This document shows positions 1-9,640 of a stretch of 64,000 nt of DNA, in pieces; positions within the stretch are counted from its first letter, which is position 1, and the number at the start of each line of letters is the position of its first letter. The stretch spans positions 5,355,104 to 5,419,103 of the forward strand of contig JAAONU010000001.1 in assembly GCA_012932295.1 (NCBI GenBank), given 5' to 3'. The translations under genes and the position numbers were made by a program. The DNA comes from Cyclina sinensis (Eukaryota; Mollusca; Bivalvia; Venerida; Veneridae). Below the pieces are notes generated by a model. That model saw only the letters and a list, made by a program, of their open reading frames with translations. It had not been told where the DNA came from and ran no database searches.

Positions 1-263
1 TATCTTAATCTGTTTAATGTTATCCATTAGAGTAAATAATGTTCAATGCGTATAATTGTATTTGTGAAAAGATGAAATCAAATTAGTGTTCTTAATTAGT
101 TTATCGGTTGCTAATGTTTGTTTATCAATTCTAATGTAATTCTAATTCCTAAACCTTTTCTACGATTACTCCAGTCTGTATTAGTTATTCATTTTTGTCA
201 TTTTTCGTGTAATATTGTCCATTGTGAATGTCATTTGCTTACTTTTACAGTTATGTTTCACAG

Positions 264-443
264 TTGTTACATGTGGTCGACCAAGCTCAATATCACATGG
301 TAGTTTCCCCGGAAGCGACTACACATATGGCGGTCGAGTGAGATATACGTGTAATAGCGGCTACAAGATGAAAGACCCTTCGAAGGCTGTTCGTACTTGC
401 GCTAAGTATGGGTACTGGTCGGGATCGGCTCCTCTATGCCTGT
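264..443 (+). CDS. Sushi (CCP) domain exon of an extracellular multidomain protein (partial gene)
   Basis: This exon encodes one sushi/complement-control module of about 60 residues. The pattern is clear: Cys in VTCGRP, a Gly/Ser-rich stretch, VRYTCNSGY, VRTC, then GYWSGSAPLC, giving the four conserved cysteines and the Trp before the last one. The acceptor is read as TTTCACAG ending at 263 and the donor as GTAATA at 444, so the exon is 180 nt and starts and ends in phase 1, as is usual for sushi exons. Another AG at 249-250 is a less likely acceptor. Sushi modules mediate protein-protein contacts outside the cell. The next exons downstream encode EGF, HYR and a second sushi module in matching phase. 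The N-terminal part of the gene, with any signal peptide, lies before this window. Module identity is sure; the exact gene is unknown. Confidence 0.85.
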
Positions 444-694
444 GTAATAAAATTATTATAATTAACTATACTTGGTCCAGTTTATTGAATTATATTACGA
501 TTCAAAGAACAAAAATGCAATGTTTTCAATACTGCTTAAGTTGGCAAAAGTCGTGATTCTAAAATAAAGCTGACAAAAATATAAGAAACACGTAAGAGAC
601 AGATATACCATATTCTTGTAAATTCCACCTTATCCCTTTACTGCTAGTTTCCCTACACTATTGTTAGATATTAAAAAAAACACGATGATTTCAG

Positions 695-808
695 ATGCTG
701 TATCATGTAACAGCAGTCCATGTAAGAATGGGGCTCGCTGCATAAATTTACTCGGTGATTACAGATGCTCGTGTAATTCAGGTTGGACTGGGAAAAACTG
801 CGAAGTTG
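695..808 (+). CDS. EGF-like domain exon
   Basis: This 114-nt exon lies between an acceptor (ATGATTTCAG ending at 694) and a strong donor (GTATGT at 809). It encodes a 38-residue EGF module with six cysteines in canonical spacing: SCNSSPCKNGARC, then YRCSC, then GWTGKNC. The calcium-binding signature is at best incomplete, since only one Asp precedes the first Cys. Start and end are both phase 1, so it joins the sushi exon upstream and the HYR exon downstream without changing frame. EGF modules in such mosaics act as extracellular spacers or binding units. Identity of the module is certain from the cysteine pattern; its partner is unknown. Confidence 0.85.
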
Positions 809-1835
809 GTATGTCCAGTTATTTGTTTTTGATATTCAGGGCGCCAAGTTCAATGACAAAGGAACATGTGGGGCAATCAACTGTTGAACACTTACGTTTC
901 TACTTATTTACTGCAAATGTTTACTAATTGTATAATTCCGTTCAGGTTATAAAATATATAAGCCAGTTTGTAAAACTGTCCTCCGATCTACACTAGATAA
1001 GGAAAGTAATACAATTCTCAAGACTTAAAAAATTCCTGCATCATAATTACCTTAATACGTATGTATGAAATTTTAATATTGACGTTTTTGAGGCTTTTAT
1101 ATAGCAACATTTTATTCAAAATTATAGAAATAATAGTAATATGCACTATTCCCTTTACGTTCTTTTTACGTGTAATTAAGGGAAAATTACTGATCAATAT
1201 TTTGTTCGAAATTGTAGTAATATTAGTAATATCACTGTGTCTCGACACTTTAGTTTTGTCGCTTAATATAATGGTTATTTTTGCGTGTAAATAAGGGAAA
1301 AATAATAATTTTATTAACTAAACCAAAAAATAAGTACTTCCTTACTGACTTTTAGAAAAAAAATAGCAGAAGGCAAGCATATTACCCACAAAACTCCACC
1401 TGCCTTGAGCTGGGTTTGAACTCAGGTACCTTCAGTTATCAAGCGGACACTCTTCCACGTCTCCGTTACTTGCACAGCAATATAGTGAATCATGCTCTCA
1501 GTTAACGAAACTTACCTTCAGGATGGATATATTTCATTATATGCCGAAGATCATAGATTATACCGAGAAGTGTGTGAGTAGGTTTTGAATACGTCTGCAA
1601 ATTAGGAAGATGTTAAATTATAGAGTAAAACTTTTGTCAGTGATTCCAATTACTTAGAAATTCATCAAAAATACTAGAAAAGAAAATAAGTGAGCTCACA
1701 GAGATAATGGTTAACGACTGATATCAAAGACAAGACAAATAATAGCATTCTTTGACCAAAAAAAAAGAACACCAAAAAGAGCTAATTAATACCGGACAAA
1801 AAGTTGTTTTGTTAAAATTGTGCTTTTCTTTGCAG
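809..1835 (+). other. Intron between EGF and HYR exons; holds a tRNA-like SINE remnant
   Basis: AT-rich intron with no coding signal. At about 1395-1480, on the minus strand, there is a tRNA-like head: an A-box-like GTGGAAGAGTG followed by GAGTTCAAACCCAGC, which resembles a pol III B box. This is probably a decayed SINE fragment. Confidence 0.45.
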
Positions 1836-2081
1836 ACATACAGCCTCCAGTCGTAAGCAATTGTTCCGCTGATATAAACCTAAAAGTAGTTAATATTACG
1901 ACACTACATTCTTGGACGGAACCGAATATCTACTATCCTCATGGCACGAGGGTTTATATGACAAAGAACTACGTAAACAGTACGTACGAGTTTCCTTGGA
2001 GCGAATACACGGTATCCTACAATGGAGTTAAACCGTCTAATGGGCTGAGAGCTGAATGCAAGTTCAAAATATCTGTCAAAC
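1836..2081 (+). CDS. HYR (hyalin repeat) domain exon
   Basis: The exon is 246 nt (82 codons), with acceptor CTTTTCTTTGCAG and a consensus donor GTAAGT at 2082, and is phase 1 at both ends. The product begins DIQPPVVSNCSADI, has a Trp-x-x-Pro (SWTEPN) near residue 30, an aromatic/Tyr-rich middle and ends with AECKFKISVK. The opening PP-x-V-x-x-C, the W-x-x-P and the closing C-x-F-x-I-x-V are hallmarks of HYR domains, an immunoglobulin-like extracellular fold often found beside sushi and EGF modules. Three potential N-glycosylation sites are visible (NCS, NIT, NST). The expected FxxGxTxVxY segment is weak (EFPWSEYTVSY), so this is a somewhat divergent member. Confidence 0.8.
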
Positions 2082-4227
2082 GTAAGTGGGAGATAAGATT
2101 GTACACATTTCCTTTAGTTAAAATTGACTTTCTTTGTGTGTAATGCATCATATTAACTCTGTTACCTTTTAGCTAGATTTAATGTTGGAAGGCAGAGTTG
2201 ATTCTCTACATAGATAACTTTGCATTTCGTTATATCGCTTTAATTCAGCCCAAAACCAACTAATGAAAAACTTTAGCAATTTATGTTAGAATCGGCTTCG
2301 TTTGTTCTTCGCGTTCATCATTTTAAACACAGCTGGATTAAATATGTTTCATAGACATCAAAGTGGATATTCACGTGACTAAATTTGGTGACTCCCACGA
2401 AAAATGGCCGCCAAACTCCGTCGATTAGCCTAAACATTTAGTGCTTTTTCAGGCAAGTCTGCTTTTTTTATTACACTGATCAGACTTTAACCCATCCCAC
2501 CTTAATATCCCATCTAAGCGCTTTCTTTAGCTATAAAGATTTCTTCAAAGAATGGCAAACTTTTGGAAAACATTTCGACACAAAATTAGGTCGCTGGAAA
2601 TTCTGTTTGATACTTTCAATAAAATGTTTTAAACATAGAAAATCCAAAAAATATAAACATAAAAGGCTTTTCAACACGTGTTTAAGTATTTGGTAGAATT
2701 TATATCCTAAAAGGTTTGTGTCTCAGACCTTATTCATCCAGTGATTTTGCAGAAAATAGCTTTTTTCTACAAGATGGTGCCGTGCACGCAAGTGGGTCTT
2801 GATGAAATTCTAGGTTGAAATACAAATTGCTCTTCAGTAACATAATGTGAGGAATATTACAGGGTGCTGTATGTAGCGTGTAATGCACGACATCTTGACA
2901 ACGTGTTCGTAGTATGGCATTCTCTCATATGCAATATCATGGAACGAGCACGTGCTACAGACAACGTGAAGGGAAACCTGTGTGCAAATGGTTCTAAAAT
3001 ATAACAAAGTAATATGGTATGTCGGCGTTGTGGAAATCGCTGTGTGATATGAACAACACTGTCGAAACCTCAAAGTTGTCTCGGTTACCAGTAGTCCTGC
3101 CAAAGCCTATGACATTCAGAAGTGGGCTTCGAAGATTTGATAGGTTTAAATTAGTTACGTTATTTTAGTTTGACAGTTTCTGTTATAGCACTATAACAAA
3201 GAAAGGGAAATTAGTAGAAGGAAAGGACAGAAAATTTCAAAAACAGAAATGTCAGTAACATAAGTATAATTGACCCTACGCCAGCTAGAAAGTATTTTAC
3301 TTTTATTTCCAAATTGTTGGAACGTTTATTTATGAACTTCTATTGAAGGAAACAACTTCATTTCGTAAACTACTTTTTAATGAATTTTATCATAAAACGC
3401 AACTATTTAACTATTTAAATGATTATTTTATCATGGAAATTATTATTGAAAAACATCAAAGTCCTGCTAACTATTCCAGAATAGCAATACAGTTTTACTT
3501 CGCAGTAGCAAGGTAACCATTGGCATGCTAGTTTAATTTTCAGGTCTTTGTGTCTGTTTCAACAGAAATTGCGTTAAATACAAGATAAAGGCATTATGAC
3601 AGCTCGCATAAGCTGTTAAGGATATAAAATCTGCCATATACTAAAACACGAGTTAAAAAGGCCTTTTCTGTTTTCTTTTATGAATTTTCTATGGGTTAAA
3701 CCGACAGTTTTCGTGTTAACCACTAAACAAAATTTTAAGGCAAATCTTTTTCGTGGGAGCTTGCCCGCCCGGCTAGATCAATCGGCATCGGATTGTCAAT
3801 CTTGAAGATCCCGGTTCGATCCCCATCAGGGTCGGCAAAATTGCTCCGTGATAATTGATCTCAGGCAAAGCGTCTTTAGGTCATTTGTCCCTCACCTGTA
3901 AAGCAAGTGAGAAAGTAGTCAGTCACTTGCGGAGTTATTGGTTAGTAGACTGGTTGGTTGGATACCCAGGAACACTGGTTAGGTGGACTGACCGCCGGGA
4001 TATGTCATTAGCTGTTAAAATTGGCGTTAAACCAAAAAAAAAACACCAAACCAAACTTTCGTGGGAGTCATAATATAAGATACGTGATTCCCCAGTCTAA
4101 GTGTAATAAAATACAGAATGCATGATGAATAGTTTAATTTTGTGAGTAACAAAATAAAACTAATCAGACTGAGAATGTGGTTCTAAATTGACCTCTCATT
4201 GTACTTACTTCAACCTTTCCTTGTCAG
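2082..4227 (+). other. Intron between HYR and second sushi exon
   Basis: About 2.1 kb without a recognisable gene. It contains one full-length SINE at 3760-4056. The short open frames here have no protein-like features. Confidence 0.6.
3760..4056 (+). mobile_element. Full-length tRNA-derived SINE with 11-bp target duplication
   Basis: A tRNA-like head carries an A-box-like segment (TAGATCAATCGGCATCGG) and a B box (GGTTCGATCCC near 3813-3823). The body is about 200 bp and the 3' end reads GGCGTTAAACC followed by an A/C-rich tail. The insertion is flanked by identical 11-bp direct repeats TTTCGTGGGAG at 3749-3759 and 4057-4067, which is the target-site duplication expected of L1/RTE-type retroposition. 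The near-perfect duplication implies a fairly recent insertion. Inverted, more degraded relatives lie at about 39975-40245 and 51848-52135. Confidence 0.85.
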
Positions 4228-4413
4228 AAGATGGATCCACCTGCTAGTGGTATCGTTATTTGCAATGGAGAAAAGATTATTCACAGATCTGTGTATTCAC
4301 ATGCAAAACAAATTACGTCCTTCCACCTGGTTTCAAAGCAGACGACCTTTATGTATGTGGTGCTACTGGCAACTGGCTCCCTACCAAGCCAGTATTGCAA
4401 TGCATTTCTAGAG
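4228..4413 (+). pseudogene. Second sushi (CCP) exon, interrupted by an in-frame stop
   Basis: Acceptor TTGTCAG (to 4227) and donor GTATGT (4414) bound 186 nt, again divisible by three and phase 1-1. The 3' three quarters clearly encode a sushi module: ICVFTCKTNYVLPPG, LYVC, TGNWLPTKPVLQC. Read in that frame, however, codon 4245-4247 is TAG. In another frame the 5' part gives DPPASGIVICNGEK, which looks like the expected start of a sushi module. Two compensating single-base changes near 4230-4250 and in the A-run at 4271-4274 would explain this, as would one real nonsense mutation or an assembly error. If real, the stop truncates the protein after the HYR module. Module identity is strong; functional state is uncertain. 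Confidence 0.7.
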
Positions 4414-4729
4414 GTATGTGTAAACCAGCTGATTATTATGAAAATCATAGGTTTAATCATCAACAAGCCGTTTGGCTTGGGTGTCATATGGTGAACAAGC
4501 GAGTATGTGTAGATTTTATTTTTGATGTTATAAAACTTATTAACCAGGATTCTTGATTGGATGTGAAAAGTTGAGAGTAACAACCGAGACTTGAATCTAT
4601 TGCGACCGCTGCTGTGGCGCTCTTAATCTGAGCTTCAATGGCAAACACTACTCTATTAAGTCATAAAATGTCGTATAAATCATCCTTCACCTTGGTTTAT
4701 ACTTACCTTATCCTTGTTTATTTTCGTAG

Positions 4730-4754
4730 ATCTGTTCCAAAATACTGAAGATCG
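4730..4754 (+). CDS. Possible 25-nt microexon of the sushi/EGF/HYR gene
   Basis: A 25-nt segment sits between a pyrimidine-rich acceptor (TTATTTTCGTAG) and a perfect GTAAGT donor at 4755. Taking phase 1 from the preceding sushi exon it reads DLFQNTED plus two bases of the next codon. This is supported only by splice consensus and an open frame, so it is tentative. Confidence 0.35.
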
Positions 4755-5181
4755 GTAAGTTTTCAACATGTACTAGCACCAGCTGACAAACAAGCCCTTG
4801 CGCAGTTGTATATACAACGCCTCAGGATATCACAGTTTAATGCCCTTTGCTTGCAATACCCGAGTGACTGCATTGACAGCAATGTTCTAATTACTTGCTG
4901 AAGTACATGCATATACAAATATTATTTTGTTGTAAATATAACACACAAAAAGAAATGGTAAAATGGTTAAAACATCAGAAAAGGCAGGCGTATTCGTGGA
5001 AAATTACAATGGGTAATCTCAAACTTTTTTCTGCTATTGTGTAAAGGTCAATTATAAAGTTTTTGATTGTATGATTTCATTGATTGTTTTGATGAACAGT
5101 GTGTAAGCAGACCATTTTAAAAACTTCTAATGAATGTTTTGGATATAACTAATATTGACCGAAAATGGTTTTCTTCTCAAG

Positions 5182-5221
5182 GCCCAGATACGCTAGACTT
5201 GAAATGTCACAATTATGTTAA
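5182..5221 (+). CDS. Possible terminal coding exon of the sushi/EGF/HYR gene
   Basis: After the acceptor TTCTTCTCAAG at 5181, and taking phase 2 from the putative microexon, the frame reads RPRYARLEMSQLC and then TAA at 5219-5221. With no membrane segment, the protein would be secreted. The following DNA to an AATAAA at 5922-5927 would be 3' UTR and would contain the 36-bp repeat array. Evidence is limited to splice consensus, phase and the downstream poly(A) signals (5922 and 5962). Confidence 0.25.
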
Positions 5222-5251
5222 AATCGTTGACAAATATAGCCTATCATACTG

Positions 5252-5852
5252 AACAATCAGCAAAATAATGAACCAAGCCCAATGTTAAACGATCAGCAAG
5301 ATAATGGACCAAATAAAGTGTTAAACAATCAACAAGATAAAAGATTAAACCCAATGTTAAACAATCAGCAAAATAATGGACCTAATCCAACGTTGAACAA
5401 TCAACAAGGTAATGGACTTAACTCAATGTTAAACAATCAGCAAATAATGGACCAAATCCAACGTTGACAATCAGCAAGATAATAGACCAAGACCAATGTT
5501 AAACTATCTGCAAAAGAATGGACCAACACCAACGACGAACAATCAGCAAGATAATGGACCAAACCCAATGTTTAACAATCAGCAAAATAAGGACCAAATC
5601 CAACGTTGAACAATCAGCAAGATAATAGACTTAACCCAATGTTAAAACAATCAGCAAAATAATAGACCAGATCCAACGTTGAGCGATCAACAAGGTAATG
5701 GACTTAACCCAATGTTAAACAATCAGCAAAATAATAGACCAGATCCAACGTTGAACAATCAGCAAGGTAGCGGACTTAACCCAGTGCTTAACAATTAGCA
5801 AGATAATGGACCAAACCCAATTTTCAACAATCAACAAGAAAATGAACCAACC
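5252..5852 (+). repeat. Degenerate 36-bp tandem repeat (about 16-17 units)
   Basis: Units of about 36 bp resemble AACAATCAGCAAAATAATGG followed by ACCAAACCCAATGTTA. In one frame the first six units encode a 12-residue period of the type LNNQQDNGPNPM, open up to a TGA at about 5465. Later units carry single-base indels that break the frame. A related half-unit occurs near 6118-6135. The array lies just downstream of the sushi/EGF/HYR exons and before an AATAAA at 5922. Confidence 0.85.
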
Positions 5853-5921
5853 CAAAAGAATATGCATGCATATTTGAGTTCTCTATATTAGTCTGAATGT
5901 CTTATATGTTGTATTTAAAGT

Positions 5922-5967
5922 AATAAAAGGGCTATAACCCAGGTGAACCTGTTCAGAGCAAAATAAA
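5922..5967 (+). terminator. Candidate poly(A) signals
   Basis: AATAAA hexamers occur at 5922-5927 and 5962-5967, the first ones after the repeat array. They are the likely 3' end of the upstream + strand gene. Confidence 0.35.
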
Positions 5968-7350
5968 TTTTATGTAATCATAGTCCCCTTCTGATGATAC
6001 ATATTTTAGTGAGTAACATGAAATTCCACCCATTATGAATTTAGATATGAGATCGAACGGGATGAATAACGGACGGGCAGCCGGACTGACAACCTGGAAA
6101 AGATATCAAGAATTAGCTAGATAATAGACCAGAACCAAAATTTTAAAAAAAAATAGAGCAAGAAGTGTTTATATGAGCCAGATAGAACGTCTTAGTGCAC
6201 AAATAATCGAATAAAAGTAACTTTTTTAGATCACACGCGCTAAAATAATTTTAAAACTTTGATCCCACGACGTCTATGAACCGTAAACTAAAGGTTCTGA
6301 TTTTTCGTTTTCTCTGCATATATAAGGTTATAGATGCGTTCCTGTTTGTTTGAGAAAAGAACTTTTCAACTTGTCGCGTGTTCAGCTGACTGAAGTAGAG
6401 TTTTCAGTCTGCTGTATATCGCCTAATATCGCTATTGTTTGTCTATTGTCATGAAATATAGGATGTTTCTACTACAGACTATTTCAATCAACTGTTGTAA
6501 AGAAAGAAATGTTCTTGATTTAGACCAGACTTTGATCATTTCATTAATAATTTCAGTTTAATTCAATTTAATTTATAACAGTTTTTGCTATCTAGATTTT
6601 TGTTACGCTGCATTTATGTGTCGAAACAAAGATTTATTGTCTTTAGAAATGCAATTGCATGTATCATGGGATTTTGAAGTTGATTCGAAAGCGCCAAAAC
6701 AAATCTGATAAAAAGGTAAGTATGAAAGTATCATACGGTTTAGAGGAAAAGATGTCTGATTATTCCACCATAGTACAATGTATGTTAAAAGTTACTAGTA
6801 CATATAAAGTCATTTGAAACTTTCATGAATTCATAAAAGTGCACAGCAGTGCTATTTTCGTCATAGTATAAAAGATTTGCTGATGTTATAAAATTCAATT
6901 TTGGAACTAATGGCTCATTAGCAAATATAAAATCATTTAAACTATCTAAACTCTGTGTATGTTTTTACACTTGTGGTGTAGTAACGAGAACTCTTGTCGA
7001 TTTTCGAAGTATTTTCATAAGCTCTAGTGTCAGTCTATATTCAGTTCACAATTCTTTAAGTTAGATTTTCAAATACAGTTTTCGAATATAATTTTGTTAA
7101 GAATGTAAAACATGAGAACGATAAATCAAAGAAGTATACGAAGCCGGATGGTAAAGTCGCTCTGCCTCTCCTCCTCTCTTTCTGTTTAGTTTCTTCTTAA
7201 ATACAGAAAAAATTAATAACACCCAGACATGTTATATGGTTGCTATTTTGAAATATGGGAAGAATTCATCCCTGACTGGACATTTAATGGACAGGGTAAC
7301 TTTTGATTATCATCAATAATTTTTAATCCCTTCATGCAAGATTATTATTA
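5968..7350. other. Intergenic, no gene recognised
   Basis: AT-rich sequence. A TATATAAG box at 6319-6326 followed by a 37-codon ATG frame at about 6451 could mark a promoter, but no splice-supported coding sequence follows. Confidence 0.4.
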
Positions 7351-8930
7351 CACTCAACAAAAGAAATTAAGGGTCAAGGACATATGACAGCAGTTCTTAA
7401 AGACATATCTTTTGTACTTGCTGAAGTTTATGTCCAACAAAACTTCATTATATCTGTGGCCAATTTAACCTAAAAGTAACATGTGTTTCACAAACACAGT
7501 GGCACGATTAATCCTCAAAGACAACATCTATCAGTTTTAAAGTGTTTGAGACTTGGTGGATGGGATAAACACAATGGCTTATCAAAAGAAATATGGAAAC
7601 CAGTTAAATTTTAGGAACGGGTATGACCTCCTCGTGCTCGGATAACCTCTTTGACACGTGTCTGGAAGCTGCGTATGAGCTTTTTGATGTCCCTTTGTGG
7701 TATGGGACCCCATTCCTCAATAAGGGCAGAAGCCAGTTCATTTCTGGTTGACGGCTGACGTTGTCGTGCGGAAACACGGCGCTGTAGCATGTCCCAGGCA
7801 TATTCTATTTGGTTCATGTCTGGAGACCTAGCTGGCCATTCCATACGTTCAACACCTTGGTCGCCAAGGTACTGATTGACGATTCAAGCACGGTGAGCTG
7901 TTGCGATTGTCGTCCATTAACACGAATTTCTGGCCGATTGCACCAGCATATGGAATGACATGAGATCGGAGAATCTCGTCAATATAACGTCTAGCAATAG
8001 CTGTGCCGTTAACAAACACGTGAACGTCTGTACGCCCGTCGTAAGAAATGCCGGACAAACAATAACAAAGCCACTACCAAACTTGTCATGTTCGGATATG
8101 CAACACTCGCTGTAGCGCTCATTTCGCTGACGCCATACACGCCGAGGTCCATCATGGAAGACCAGGCAAATTTTGGACTCGTCGGTGAATAGACCATTAC
8201 GAAAGTGCCTGAGTTGCCAATTAACGTTATCTCTGGCAAACTCCAGACGGGCCACACGGTGTTTTGCGTTAAAGGAGGACGTACCACAGGACGGCGAGCA
8301 CGTAAATTAGCGTAGTGGAGTCTGTTGCAATATGTCTGTGCCGAGATTCGAACACCAGAAGCAGTTTGGAAGTCTCTATTAAGAGCAACAGCCGAGTCAA
8401 ACCTATGGCGTTTTGCCAGGACTACGATGGCACGATCTTCCCGAGCAGATATTGACCTTTGACGTCCACTTTGAGGACGCCTGGCGACGGTGCCTGTGTC
8501 CAGGTTCCATTGTCAAAGTCGTTGGATTACACTTTGGCTAACACCATGCTCATAGTCCACCTCGCGCTGCGTTTGCCCAGCCAGCAGACGACCGACTGCT
8601 CTGGCTGCCTCAGCCTGCGACATGTGTTTTCTAGGCATCAGAGATTCTTCACACTAATCAGTTCTATAGTGTAACAGATGATTCAAATCGAAAATTCAAA
8701 TTCAAACCTGCTGATGTCACGTTGACTTTATTTTACACATTTGATTTTCACTTGATTTTGAGAGGTGTGTGTGTTTGCACGGACCTGCACGGGATAATTG
8801 AGCTGTTACGGGTAGATAAACACATATATACACAAGTACTGGTGTGTCTAAAGCAAAACACAATTGAACATTTTTGCATTTAAAAAATCTATGAACCTAA
8901 GTCTTGACCTTTCATTTATTTTGTTGAGTG
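7351..8930 (-). mobile_element. Complete but inactive Tc1/mariner element
   Basis: The terminal inverted repeats are CACTCAACAAAAGAAATTAA... from 7351 on the left and the inverse complement ...TTTATTTTGTTGAGTG ending at 8930 on the right; about 30 bp is recognisable, with a few mismatches. Each end is flanked by the dinucleotide TA (7349-7350 and 8931-8932), the target duplication of Tc1/mariner elements. The 1580-bp length and the internal decayed transposase fit the superfamily. The element sits next to the truncated galactosyltransferase copy. Confidence 0.9.
7611..8638 (-). pseudogene. Tc1-like transposase pseudogene
   Basis: Reading leftward from the ATG at 8636-8638, the frame gives a helix-turn-helix N-terminus (MPRKHMSQAEAARAVGRLL), then DNA-binding and catalytic segments. 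Catalytic landmarks are FTDES (first Asp), LMDDN (second Asp) and WPARSPDMNQIEYAWD (Glu region), as in the DDE domain of Tc1-like enzymes. The span corresponds to about 342 codons, the usual length of a Tc1 transposase. It is broken: an in-frame TGA follows QRL near 8515, the catalytic core switches frame near 8270 and 8060, and there is another switch near 7850. The enzyme would have cut and pasted the surrounding element but cannot be made now. Confidence 0.88.
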
Positions 8931-8984
8931 TATAAACCAGCTGAAGTTTGTAATTGTTATCGCTGGTCTTGGTCTGTTATGTAT

Positions 8985-9640
8985 ATTTATAAAGTATCCT
9001 GTTCCCGAACAAAATCCTGGGTCCTTTTCTGCCGTGTACTCGGTTTTTGAAACGTACCAGTTTGGCTTAATGTTTCTAAGTGGTTTAGATGAATACTCAT
9101 TTGAGCAAACAATATCGTCATCGGTTTTAAGCACAAATGTAGCCGAAGGACAAAGTGGATAGTCCACTGTAAGCCCATGATTGTTTTATAGGTTAAATTC
9201 AAATATGAGTCCATAAAATCTTCTTCCAATATGTCTTTGTAAACTGTGTTTTCTTTCACGATATTTTCGTGGTCTGTCACGTTTGCTGTCTTACCAAGCA
9301 AAAATGCATAACGAACGTTTGCTGTATTATTTTGGGCGTATATTAACCTTAAACCATGTATTCCTAATGGCCTTACGTTTTTCATAATTCCTGTGTTCTG
9401 TGAAAATAAAGATCACCAGGTCTATTGTTTTGTTTGGTTCTGCTGCGCTACAGATATTTTTTGTTAATCAGATAGTTGAAATCGTAAGTAAAACGCTGGG
9501 TACACGCGGTTATCAAAGAATGATACTTATTTGAATATACAAGAAATATTATAACATATCCAACAACGCATGTCAGTAGCAACAAACCCGCCACATAGGG
9601 GTATGTTTTCCTGATTTCCATGTCACAACCGGACAATTTT
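8985..9640 (-). pseudogene. Broken beta-1,3-galactosyltransferase (GT31) copy
   Basis: This is a decayed paralogue of the intact gene at 19193-20242. The N-terminus starts at MEIRKTYPYVAG (ATG near 9620) with the same membrane anchor. A small indel near 9457 stops the frame after about 57 residues, and a 7-bp insertion near 9350 breaks the RKAIRNTW region. About 50 bp following the TDDD motif (the segment encoding VFVNVPNVLSYLNHSG in the intact copy) is missing. The last third, including the EDV motif, is lost at about 8985, some 50 bp from the end of the Tc1 element at 8930. Remaining landmarks are YAFLLGKTANV, DSYLNLTYKT, FVLKTDDD and FCSGTGY. At least three independent lesions rule out function. 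Confidence 0.9.

Noticed and set aside
8009..8287. Minus-strand ORF of 92 aa
   Set aside because: Shadow frame of the Tc1 transposase; the catalytic FTDES frame is the real one.
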